A stretch of 64,000 nt of DNA from Synanceia verrucosa (taxonomy: Eukaryota; Chordata; Actinopteri; Perciformes; Synanceiidae), in NCBI GenBank assembly GCA_029721515.1, contig CM056553.1:4663001-4727000 (forward strand), read 5' to 3'. The notes under the pieces are model-generated. The model saw only the letters and a list, made by a program, of their open reading frames with translations, had not been told where the DNA came from and ran no database searches. Both the position numbers and the translations under genes were made by a program. Shown piece after piece: positions 12,575 through 25,100 of this stretch; positions within the stretch are counted from its first letter, which is position 1, and each line of letters starts with the position of its first letter.

Positions 12575-13138
12575 ATGATGGTGAATGGTAAAAATTTGGT
12601 TTCATAAACTTTGTTTTGACTGAACCATAACACGTTTTTGAAACCTGTCATTGCACGCCACAAATGAAAAGCTTTTTTATGTTTTGCAATACTTGTTGAA
12701 GCAATGCAGTAAGATGATGCACTGTAGTCATGCAAATACACGCAAACAGACAGCTTCCCCTCCTCAGAGGGTCTGAGTAACCATCGCCCAATAAATCTCC
12801 TGTCACAACATATTAGCCCGGCCAAGCCATTTGGTCGGGATGATTGGGGCTTATGTCAAGCTTGTTAGTGTTTAGCGCTGTTAGCTAGAGAGGGACTTGA
12901 TATACGGCGGGCAGCTCTTTGTGCACCTCTCCATACATTCCCAGGATTTACCGTGAAGGAAAACGTGAAAGGAGTGTTGATAAAAGGTTTTTGGGCTCGT
13001 TTCTTGGTTTCCAAGTGGAGATTGTGTGTCTAGACTTCAGATTCACAGACTGACTTGGTTATTTGATGTTCACATTTTTCTTCTTAAGCCTTGTTATTGT
13101 TCTGTTTTGCTAATTCACTCCCTTTATTCTCTCTGTAG

Positions 13139-13209
13139 GCTGTGACAGGAAGATGCTTTGGTGACAAGGACTTCAGAGGAGGTTTGGAGAACGGGATACT
13201 GCTATGCGA
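13139..13209 (+). CDS. limch1: limch1 exon 1 in window: CH domain, first part
   Basis: It encodes 23 residues, AVTGRCFGDKDF through GILLC, plus two bases of a Glu codon. This is the start of the CH domain after its first helix; the GDKDFR.GLENGILLCE pattern is typical of LIMCH1/LMO7. The acceptor is ctctgtag and the donor gtaagt. The phase is 0 in and 2 out. The preceding exon, which should carry Met and the first CH helix, was not found in 1-13138. Confidence 0.93.
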
Positions 13210-16200
13210 GTAAGTTCAGGTTTTTTTTAGCTGACTTCAGTAATTAAATTGTCCTTTAGCTGTCTCTTATGCTTTTATCTTTCCCTGAAGACAATTATGC
13301 TTTCTTACCCTCGTCTGAGTGAAATATAGGCTAGGTTATCTAAATTTTGCTTTTATTTTATTTGAGGTACTGAGATGATGTTGTTTCTCATGGTGACAGA
13401 AAAGAAATCCTGGGTCAGAATCATTCTCATGTAGGTCAAGAGAGCCCTCATAACTTTTCTTCTTGCATTCTTTTTTTAATTAAATGTGTTGTTTTGTAAT
13501 TTATATTGTTTTCTACAGAGTAACCGCATGGATTAATTCTGTGCACTGCCTTGTCACAACACTGTGCTCCAGTGATCAGAGTCCTGTCTAGTTAAATTGT
13601 CCTCCAGTTCGACACTGAACTCTTGTTCATAATGAGGCGAAGTGCTAAAATGAGACTGAAAATACCAAAAACACAGACACTTCTTCCACATTCCTCTCTG
13701 CCAAAGTTCACTTACATAACTCCAGTGTTTACCCCATCTTTATTGTGAATACAGACATCATTTCCAATTTAAAAGTGGCCCCACTGTTTTTGGAATTTTT
13801 GGGATATCGTGGAACATCTGGAAGAAGTTCACGCTCTAAAAATCAGGCTGTAATATTTCGTTTTTGAATGTGTGATTCATGGGGGTGGGAAAAATATTGA
13901 CATGGAAATATATCACAGTAGTGTTTCTGCTGATATAATATTGATTCTTAATTTCCCCCCCAAAAAACAGTTATGTTTGTTGTAAATCAGGAGCAACCTC
14001 AGCACCTTGAAATAAAATTAAAATAAAAATAAAATATATCCCTCACAGTACATTAAGTGGTAGCTTTAATGTACTGTATATACAACTTGTGTTTTAAGCT
14101 GCATTTTAAATTTCTCAGTGATCTAGGTAGAATATCACAATGCTGTATATCGCAAAAATGTATCGTGACTCAAGTATCGCGATTCGTATCGTTAACTCCT
14201 TGCTAATACCCACTTTTAATGATTCACACAGTTGTGGAATACTATAAACAAAATATGCAGGTGAATTAGACATGAGAAGTCAACCAGTCCTTTAATCGAT
14301 TAGTCAATCATCAGAAAATTCATGATTTTAATGACTAATTCATATTTTTTGTGAACGTGATACGTCAGGAATGCCTGGAGGGACAAACATCCACTTGGAC
14401 TCAAGGATAAACTGATTAGATTTTGAAGGTTAAAGGTCAAGACCGCTCAATCTGTGACCTCACACAGTTTTAGCTGCAAGTCGAGAAATAATTGACTAAA
14501 CATGACTATTCCACACAAATATTAACAGAATAAAGTAAGGAATGGATGACATTTTGGGCGGACATGGGTCTTTTTTTTTCTTTTTTTTAACATAAATGCA
14601 AATTTATTATCCTTTGGTTTTGGCCTGTATGGTTTATTTATCAGCCATAACTGCTCGTAAATATCATCCAAGCAGCAGAGAGTTGAGCAGATTTCCTGTG
14701 TGAGCCTTGTTTTGTATCACCTTCCTGCTGCACAAGGCGTCAGGAAATCTGTTTGTCCCTGAACATACTCATAAGATGATGTATTTATGCTGCCTCTGCT
14801 CTGTTTGTTTTCATTGTGTCTGTGTTTTTAAACCTAGGAAAGCACTCTCACTCTTGTAGTCATTCCCACTTCCTCTTAATGCTTTAACAAGTGAACTGGG
14901 ACAGTCTTCAGTGGACACAAGTAGGCCACATATTCCTGCAGATAACTGGCAGAGAAATCTGATTTTATGTCCAAATTATTTCCATCAAAGTTACAAAGTT
15001 GGCTTCGAAGAGATGCTGAAACAGAAATCCTCTGGGTTTTTTTTTATTTTGGATAAAATAAGATATTAAAAAAAAGCAGACCACATTATTGTATGGGCGG
15101 CAGTAGCTCAGTCTGTAGTGACTTGGGCTGGGAATCGGAGGGTCGCCAGTTCAAGTCCAGGTCGGACCAAAATGTGGAGAGTGGACTGGAAGCTGGAGAG
15201 GTGCCAGTTCCTCCTCCTGGGCACTGCCGAGGTGCCTTTGAGCAAGGCACCGAACCCCCAACTGCTCGGGGCGCCTGGATAAGGGGCAGCCCCCTCACTC
15301 TGACACCTCTCCTCTAATGCATGTGCATGTGTTTGTTTCATGACTTGTGTGTGTGATGTGCAACTGAAAATATATATACTAACAGAGTGAAAAAATGTAA
15401 TTTCCCTCATTGAGGGATTAATAAAGGAATTCTTTTTCTTCTTCTTCTTGTCATCCCAGGCGGTCTTTTAAATGTGGAAATATTGTCTAGAGTGTTGCCA
15501 GCCCACTCTTCCACACCTACACATATTGTATGTAGCACTGAGAACAACCTCCTCATGGGTTTTGTGAAAGTTATTCTGGGAAACATCCAGTACAGCAGGA
15601 AGTCGAAGTGAATCTGAAGTAGATGAGGCAGGCTGAGGGAAAGAGAGCTCACTAAAAAGGTCAATTACAACAGTTCATTGCTAAATACCTGCTGGAATGC
15701 ATTCAGTAACATCACAGAGTGGTTGGTTTACAGTACATTATACAGAGCTTCCTCTGATGAAAACACACACAAAAGATGAAACTGGAGACGGAGAGGAGAA
15801 CTCTGAAACTGTGCAAGTATGGAAGTATATCTGTGCCATCTGATTTTGAATTTTAATTTCTAAAGGCGATTTTTTTTTTTTTTTTAGTATCAAAATCAGA
15901 CTTTGACTTTCAAAACCAAAGAATTTCTAGCATGCACTTTTATTTCAGATACTTATCTTTTTCTCAATGATAAAATAAATTCAGTGCAAAGAAATTTAAT
16001 TTCTGAAAATATTCTGTTTTTAAAAATTCACTGCAGTTGGTTGATATGATTCAATTCAATTGTCTGGGGTCTGTGTCACATGACTATTGGAACATAACTT
16101 GATTGGCTGGATGTTGGATGACAGAGCCCGGGTCGGTTTCTTCTCACTAGTTACTCCAATGTTGTCTCGGTCTCTTTGTGCACTGAATTATTTGCAGTTG

Positions 16201-18509
16201 ATTTTTTTGATGCTGACTTCTTTAAGCCAAATTTTTTGATGCTTAATTTTTGTTTTTTAACACCAAATTTTAAGATGCTGAATTTATATACGGTATATAG
16301 AATTTTAAAAAACTGAATATTGTGAGACCATTTATTTTACTGTTAGAAAAAAAACGCATGCCAGAAATTCAATGGTTTTGAAATGTAAACGCTGATTTTG
16401 ATGTTATAAAATACAAAAAAAGAAGAACACAAAAGAAGTTATATCTGCACATGTGTAGTTCACTGTGATATAAAGTGTGTTGGATCTATTTAACAGCTCC
16501 CAGTGGGTGGAAGGAGGAGCAGCAATCCTCCACCCTGATTTAAGATCTGTGTTGTTAGAAAGCCACTGTGGGACCCTCAAAAATGTTTCTTTCACACATT
16601 CTTTATGTTTTGCCTGCCGTTATTTCACTCTGCATGAGCTGGGTTTAAACTCACTTTGCACTGCGTCATTTGAAATATTAAAGGCATGAGTCTGCTTTTT
16701 TTTTTGTTTAGCTTCTTTTTTTTTCTTCCCTGTGTGTCTTTTCTTAGGTTGCTGAGTTCCATCAAACCCGGCCTGGTGAAGAAAATTAACCGTCTTCCAA
16801 CACCCATAGCTGGCCTGGTGAGTCCACGTCCGTCACAGCAGTTCTTCCAAAAGTCAAGTTGTCACATTAATTTATGTCCACGACTTTTCCTATGGTTTTC
16901 AACACCCTTTCTCAGTCCTGTCAATGTTTAAAAACTTATTGTAATCACACACACACACACAGTACCATGTGTGTTTTTGTGGTTTGATTACAGATGGCTG
17001 CAGCTAACAGATCTCAGTTTCAGTCCTCTGAAATCAGTAGCTGAATGTGACTCTGAGCCCTTAATGGCTCACTTATTGTACAAAGATGGTTTTGGAGCGA
17101 CGCAAGTCCTCAAACTCGTAATGCATAATGGTCCAACATAATTTACTGTCTTTCCATTTGTATTTATTTCATTAAACAACATATGTTTGATCCACCGAGG
17201 CCACTAAAAAGCAGGGAGAGATTTCCTCCACAGCCTAAAACTGAATAATGTGCGTTGTTGTCAGTGGTTTTATTTAAGAGTCTCAAGTCAGCCTCCGGTT
17301 TTGAATGAGCGCCTGTGCATTTCAGCAGACCTGGACACTGATACGTTTCAGAGTAGAGTACAGTGCGGTACAGTGCAGCCCTTTCATGACAACCTAAGAC
17401 CTTGATCTGGATGAAGTGACCTTTCAAGACCAGGACCGGCACATTAACAGAGGCACACTGAAAGCTGAGCACATTGCAGCTCACGCCAAGCGTTCCTCCA
17501 TCTCCCCTTCCTGCCTAGCTTGCTCTTAATTGCATTCCTAGCTGCTGTCTTAAACACTGTTCATGTAAAAACATTTTGGGTGTGGTGTGTTGATAAACTC
17601 CTTATCACACCAGGCTATGGTACAAAAACTAAAGAGGAATAAAACTTTGTATTGAGAATTTGAAAGCTCTAAAAATTCACTTTTCAGCTTGTTTTTAAAG
17701 CAGATATTTGCTCGTCCTGCCTCCTGTAGGCCACATCAGTGTGATTAAAGAAACTACACTGACAGGTTCTTTGTATCCTTTATGACACTGATAGAGGTTG
17801 AAATCAAGGTTGCGTTCTCTGGCTTTTGAGTCCCTGTGAACAGGAATGAGCATAATGATGGTTTACCAGTGAACAGGAGCTGGGTATTATTTGGATCACA
17901 GCATGACTGAACAGACCAGGAAGTCTGAGCAGGGCTGAAATGGGGTTTCTTATCTCATGGCGTCACTAATGGCTGCAAATGAGCCTTCTCTGGCTTTTTA
18001 CAAGTGTTGGATAATTACAGCCACATTCTTTACAGGCCTTTTTCCCCTCCACACACTGCTAGAATAACAATTGATTATCCTGTTAGAGCAGTTGAACCCG
18101 AGAGTGTCTGTATTCACTCCATCTTGGTAATGTTCTTGATACTGTTTGTTCACTTTCCTCCAATTTGTGGCTTAATGGACTCATCTGAACTGGTTGACTG
18201 TTTTTTTTTGTTTTTTTTTATTGGTTTAAAGGCGTTTTAAGAGCCATCATCAGGGTGCAGTGTAGAGCTGGGTATCACCAGGTACCTCGCGATACGATAC
18301 TATCACAATATTTTGCCCACGAAAACGATAATATCCCGATACAGCAACACTATGATAATTGATATATTGCAAGAAGTTTCATCCATGATACATCACAATG
18401 TCTTTGTCACTGAAGAAATTCAGAATTTCTTACTTTTATTTTATTTGTTATTACAAAACAATCAATTTCACATGAATGACAGCCAAGTCAAGTGTATATA
18501 TATACACAC

Positions 18510-18548
<39 letters not shown>

Positions 18549-21500
18549 CATAGTAAACAGTGATATCTTGCCAAAACGGATGTGCGGAAGTCGCTCTGGA
18601 TCGGCTCAAAAACAAAGGAACAGAATATTAACTCTTTCAAGTTCTTTAATGGAGGATTAACATCAGTCAAATCTTAATTTTCAATTCTCATTTCACTCAG
18701 TAACGGTATCAATCAGGTGGACACAGTAACAGTAACACTCGTTGAAGACTTGATTCATTTTTTTAATCCCTAGTGGTTGATATTTCCTAGATCGTGTGGT
18801 TGTTTGACCGTCTGCTCATCTGTCACAGGTTAGTAATGGCATCTCAAACAGCAGGGACTGCAAACAGCTGTCCTTATTGGCCCATGGAGAGGCGATGTAG
18901 CTGCAGGAGGAAAAACATTACATGCTCATTACTAACTGGCCCAAAGGGGCAGATGAATCATCTAGTGAAGACAGCATTTTTTTCCTGTAGGGTTTGAGAA
19001 CAATATATAAAAGAAAAAAGAAAAATCACACCTGCTGGTTTTCTTCCAGACTAAACAACGTGACCCTCTATACGTTGGACGTTTCATGATTATGTCTCTT
19101 AGCTTCCTGTGGCTTTTCAGGAATTTTTGGCTATGATTGAAGAGGTGAGAAACACATAAACAAGGGGTCCGCTGTTATCTGGACCATCGTAATAAAACAC
19201 AGCCTACTCCCCCTTCCTCTTCCTGTTTTGGGGGCTAATGGGAAAATGAGTCTCTGAGGACGTTTGGCTGTTTTGTAATTAGAGCAGCTACCTCAGTGCT
19301 CTGGCAGCTCGGCCTGTACGGACCACTGTGGGTCTGAACAGGTTGGTTGTTGCGCTCTCTGTTCCCAGACGTCTCTGGGTCGCCTGGTATGCTCGTGTTT
19401 TACGGTGTGTAAACAGACACGCAGTGGAGATCGCCCTGCAGGTTGAATGGTAGTAATTCATTCTTAAAAGTGTGTTGTTTTCCAGACATCAAGTTTAGGG
19501 CAACAGTGACGCACATGTTAAAAAAAAAAAACACTGAAGACTGTTATGTAAAACCTTTGTAATTCCCACTCGGGGGATTTTTCAGGATTCATGTTCATTT
19601 GAGGAATTTTATGCGTCATTAGCATCTTGAGATAATTCAGTGAGAACTTTTCAAAGCCTGGGCAGGCATGCTGAAACCAGGTTTTTGAACCAGAAAACAT
19701 ATATTTTGCATGTAAAGAGGATTTTACGTGAAAAATAATTTCTAAAAAAATGAAACGACACAGGTGTGTATCATAGCCTATCTCAATACTGTATATTTAA
19801 GTGATGCTGCTCTTTTTCCTGTTACGACTCCTCAGCTGAGGTACGTTTATTTAAAACACACATTACTTAATCAAACATTTTCATAAGGATCTGCTATTTA
19901 ATTTTGTTTTTATTAAGAATTGTGACTATGACAGATACCATGCAGGACATTTTGCTGTTGGAAAATGAACTCGTATCTTTTGTTTTCCTGCATTTATGAA
20001 TCAGAAGTTTATTTCCAAGTAAGTTCGCACAAACAAGGAACTTATGCATGACATCTAAACATATAAACACAGTGCAGAGATAAGAACCAAAAGATGATAA
20101 AGTGACTCAGAATAAATATGAATGCAAAAGCTCTGCTTATATGATTTTAAAAAAACTGAGACAAAAACAGTGCAATATAGCAGTTGAACAGAGACTAAAA
20201 CTGTACTAACATGTACGTGAATACTGATATAACTAAATTTTGCTAACCTTGGCTGTCGTCCTGATCAAACTGTAAGTATGATAAGATAGTTTAAGATTAG
20301 ATAGAACTGTATTCATCCTGAAGGAAATTCTTTCAGTTGCCACACACAGTAGGAAAAAGTCGGGAGAATTAAAGTTTTTTAAAAATATATACAGTGCAGA
20401 ATAATGCAAAAAGTCATTATAGTCCCAAACCATCAATCTAAACAATGCAACAGTGTGCAAAAAAATCTACAAAAACTAAAGAGCATAAATATGCAAACAT
20501 AAGTATACTGTAAGCTGCCAAGTAAGAGTTTCAAAGTGACGTTGGCTGATAAAGTGGCCAAGTAGTTATTTTATCTATGTACGCATATCAGTGTACTGGC
20601 TCTCCCCTTCACCTCGCTCTCATCTTATTTTGGGGTGTTGACCTTGGCTGGGAGAGAAAAGGAATCAGGAAATGTCTCCCTGAGACCCAAGTGGCTTGTT
20701 TCCTGGTCCAGGTCAGCTCTCCTCTGGATCCTGTCAAGGTCCAGAATCAGGGTGTGAGCACTGATCCTCTTCCCTGAGAAACCTCGGCGGTCTAATCGTG
20801 GCAGTAAGATATTGATTACATGGAGGGTTTTCTTCAAAGGAACCCAGTCTCTTATTTTCCTCTGACACACCCGAATCCTTAACTTTTAACTTAGTTTTTT
20901 TTATTTATATAATTGTTTTTATTTTACTTTATTTTTTTCGTTTTTGGATTACATTGCCATGTCCCCTACCTCCTGACCTTCAGTTGTCAGTCATATCTTT
21001 GCAGTAGACAGCCAGTGTCCTGCGGCAGTGACCTGTAAATCAAAAGTCATGCTCACTTCTTAAGACACATCACACATGCACACACACGCCAAATGCCTAC
21101 TGAATTTTCCTCTTTGCTATTATGCAGGTTGCCACTTAATTGTCTGCTGGCTTGTCAATTTCACTGTTTCCTATATCAGTTCCAGACGGTGTGAAATACT
21201 AGCTGGGAAAAAAAAGAGAAACTGAAAGACAAATCGGTTTGGCTGCTCTGTGAGAGCTGAGATTGTTGTTGTCAGTGCCACCAGATCCCTATCGAGCCCC
21301 CGGCTACAACTTTTCAAGCACTCCCTTTCTGATGAATGCTCTCAGAAATATGATTTCCTCAGTGGTTTCTTATCAGAGGGCCCGTCTCTCTTTACAGCGC
21401 CTAAAGTTGAAGATTGCACAACATGTTGTAGCTAGATGATGAGAGCATGAGCATTATTATTATAGAGAGGATACTGTGATACTAATTGCAAAACATGCAG

Positions 21501-22153
21501 TTTTTGGTCCTCGTCAGATCAGATGTGTCACTTATTATGTATTTTTGTCAGGTCATTTTTATTATTGTCAATCTATGTGTGAGTATATGTATGTATACAT
21601 CCACTCAAATATGTTTGTTTCTCTTGCTGTGCAGCTCTAAATGCAGCACTTGACGTGGCTTTGTTTTTATATATATATATATTTAAGAATTAGATTATTA
21701 CTCAGTCTAATATCCTGATTTACTTTTAGCAGGTTAAGTGAGTCATCACAAGCTGACAGCTCTTTAGAATTTAACTTTAGGTTTCCTAACGTGTTCAATA
21801 AATTAGTGGTTCATGAGTGAACAAGTGATTACTGCATTTCAAACTGCTGCATCTTATCCAGTGGGGCTATTTGGGTCTGTTTATATGGACACAAAAACTT
21901 TGGAAGTCTCCGTTTGAGACTGCCCCCACCCTGAGGGAGTCCCTTAATGTTCCACAAGCGATGCTTAATTTCTGATATCTGGAAAAATACTCTTAAACGA
22001 GCCCACACTGACATTAATTGGATGCAACTGGACTGAAAGTCCTTTATTTCCAAATGTGACCTTGATGAGCTGCGAGTGTGAAACCCAGAGTGGGCGAGTC
22101 CTCCCTAGAGTAAAACTGTCAAAAGTCTTGTCTTGTGTGTGTGTGTGTGTGCG

Positions 22154-22192
<39 letters not shown>

Positions 22193-25100
22193 GCGTGGGG
22201 TTGCCTCAGCAGGAGAGCAGGGGTGGCGCTGTCCCAGAAACACAGGAAGCTGCAGGGTGGGTTTAGAGAGGGCGTTATGCTACAAATGGGAAAGGCTCGT
22301 GAGAACAAGTGTTACCAAGTGTTTGTTTATGTTTGTAGCCGTGCATGCTAGTGTGCACAAGTTAGTGTATGTGTCTTAAATTTGTGTGTGTGAGTGCATG
22401 AAAGGGTGTAATTTAAATTCATAATTTTGTGTGCATATTAACGCATTGTGTTTGTGTTCCAGTGTGTGAGAGTGATAGAGAGAGAGAGCGCTTCGGACAA
22501 TCAGAGCAAAGAGGAAACGGTGACACCCTGAGAGAGAGAGAGAGAGAGAGGGTAGGGCTTTGGCTGTGGCCCTCTGAAGGATAGAGAGGCATAGAAACAA
22601 AGAGAGAGAGAACCTGGGAACAGGAGAGCACAGCTCAGATCAGGTTGCTTCCAACAAAGAGTTTGTCTGAGAGCAGAGAGAGAGGCAGGATGACTGAGGA
22701 GATGGAGAGACACTGAAAGATAGGGAAGAGGAGAGAGAAGGAACGGCAGGTGAAGGAGGGAAAAGGTTGGGGAAAAAGGAAGCCACTTAAACGTGAAGAG
22801 TGAAAGTGGGGAGTAATCTGACAGAAGAGACGACAGCCGGCCACAAAACCTGGTGGTGTCACGTTTCTGTCGAGCAGGTATCCTGATTTTCATGTTGTGT
22901 AACTGTGTGTGTTTCTAGTGTCTTTGCATGGGCTCACAAAGTGTGTGTTTGACCATGAAAGAGATGTTCAGAGGTCTGGAAGAGAGACTTAATGTGATGT
23001 CATAAACGAAGAGGATCTAGACTTGACCTCTGGTTATCTGTGAGTGTGTTCTGGTACTGTCTGTCTTTGTCAGGACCCGTTTATTTTTATTTTTGGATTA
23101 TTAGGAGTTTGTCCACTGGTTAACAGTTGTTTGAGATTCAGATTTATGTTTGTATTCATTCATTCATTCCTGACCTTGCCTTCCTGTGTTCTGTGCAGGA
23201 TAACCTCAGTGTGTTTCTTCGTGGATGTGAGGAGTTAGGACTGAAAGGCTCCCAGCTGTTCGACCCTGGAGACCTGCAGGACTCGACGCGTCCCGCCGCC
23301 AAGTAAGTCTGAAAGCTTCAACAGGTGTGTGCGGATAAAGTTTTTGGATTGGATTGTGGTAAATATGAATAGTCTGAGCATCATTTTTCTGTTTGCATGA
23401 CTACTCTACACCTCTGGACTGAAACATATCTTGAATCTTCTCTGTATTGTGTGACTGTTGTTTGTTTTGACTTAAAAGAGATATCTGGATAAGAAGTGCA
23501 GCATAAAACAGTGTTGTGACCATCAACACCAGGTGTTTTGTAGATGATCAGAGGTGGATTTTTATCTGGTTTAACGAAGCTTTGAGATGAGCTCGTCTTT
23601 CATTGTCTTTATTCTTTATCATAACCAATTGGCTTAAAAGGTGACCCTCAAAACTGAACCTCGACCTTGGAAACTGCAGTTAAAACAATCTTATTTGGGA
23701 CTTGGGTATCGTTCAGAATTTTTTGATACAATGCCAGGTTTCTTGAACAATACTTTTTTCGATACATCAATAATTTTTTTTTTGGGGAGGGTATGGCCTC
23801 CAAATACAATTTTGCTTAGGGCCCCAATTCGGTCAGGGCACAAGCTCTTACCAGTTACTCTTTAGGACCCTGGGGAGTGAGAGTTTGCCTTATGGTGTGT
23901 TTATGGTAGTCAGAACTTGGAGCTGAGCTTAATGTAACCTCAAAGTTTAGTGCTCCCAGCTCTTCCAGCCTTACAACAAAACACGTAGCAGATGAATTCT
24001 ATGTCTGATTGGTGAGATTAATCCGATTTCACGGGGGTTCTGATTTAAATTTTGGCTTATAGCATGGGATTTCCGACATTCACGTACAAGTGAACGCACC
24101 AAACGCCTGGCTCCCAATGCTGCTGCAGTGACATTAATCCTCTGTTTTTGCAGCAAAATGTGTCTCCTTATGCTGGAAAACTGGAGGGACAGATCACTGT
24201 CTCTATAAATTTAAAGGGGACATGTCCTCCCATCCATAGTGACATCTGAGAGCATGGTTCACAGATACAGATATAGGAATTTGGCACCAAAAAAATGTTC
24301 ATTTTTTGATACCTGATAGGATCGGAGCTTTTCGGTCAGTGCTACAAAAGAATCGAAGTTCAGTACTCAGCCCTAATCTCACTTCAGGCTGTGTTTGTTA
24401 TTATTAAATTAACTGAATTGTATTTTGTGTTTTTTGTGGGTGGACAGTGTTGATACTGAGCGCTTCACTTGTGTCCTCATAGCTTTTCCATCACTGCTTG
24501 TGTCACTCTCTGTCAGTCACCCTGTCTATCACTGCCAGCATAAATAACTGAGAGTCAATGGAAGTTTGCAGAGCCTCTGACAGTGAAGCAACAATAGCAT
24601 ATCTGTTTTAACACAATTGGTCTCTGTCCAAATACAACACTCACTCGCTGAGCCATGAATCCTACTTTGTTGCCCTGGCAACAAGGACAAGTGCATGCAG
24701 TTCTTAAGATAGACTGTGGGACTGTGTGGGTGTGTCAGAGGGTGCGTGGCATGCGCTGCTCTCGTGCATCGACAAGGTTTCATTCACAACAGGGTTTAGA
24801 AAAGGTGCTGCTGGAGACAACGCCGTGACTTCCTGTACTCTGTTGTTTATGTGGCCTTTGTTTCTGAGCACTGCATGTATTTTGCTCCAGTTTAAACAGG
24901 GACACTGGTGTTTTCACTGGTTGTCCGTACACATGCAAATTTATTCATGCGCTCTATTTTGAAAACTTAAATAATCACAAATCCCTTGGAATTTAACAGA
25001 ATTCTGACAGTATCCATTTAAAGGGAATATTTAAGCAGTGAGATCACTCAAGACCAACTGTTCATATTTTTATTTATCAGGACAAATATATCAAAAATGA

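Larger units (their letters stand above)
1..13138 (+). other. limch1: 3' part of the first limch1 intron
   Basis: No exon was found here. A codon set for the first CH helix (an AQKWIE-like motif) before a donor was looked for and not seen, so the true first exon lies upstream. The segment holds repeats listed separately: LINE tails near 700 and 5150, an old small element split by a Tc1 relic (1845-3325), hAT-like elements near 5940, 7719 and 9830, and TTAA-flanked elements near 9575 and 12157. It also has an AT-repeat tract at 5705-5800, a poly-T run at 7797-7823 and a C/CCA run at 11932-11960. I see nothing in particular in 1-650, 6250-7450, 8325-9540 or 10000-12150. Confidence 0.75.
13210..16747 (+). 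other. limch1: limch1 intron after exon 1
   Basis: This 3.5 kb intron contains a small element of the GGGGTGGGAAAAATATTG family at 13881-14213 and a tRNA-derived SINE at 15095-15445. Poly-T runs occur near 14570 and 15871, and a long T-rich tract lies just before the acceptor. Nothing else is recognised. Confidence 0.8.
16818..23198 (+). other. limch1: limch1 intron after exon 2
   Basis: This 6.4 kb intron holds a truncated hAT-like start at about 18263, with an AT dinucleotide run at 18505-18545, and a LINE tail at about 20005-20190. Another retroposon tail lies near 20300, with a TG repeat at 22135-22195 and a GA-rich tract at 22460-22790. I see nothing recognisable in 17000-18240, 18700-19950 or 20900-21650. 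Confidence 0.8.

Noticed and set aside
15095..15170. Possible tRNA gene
   Set aside because: The A- and B-box-like sequences belong to a SINE head. The cloverleaf is degraded and SINE body and tail follow.
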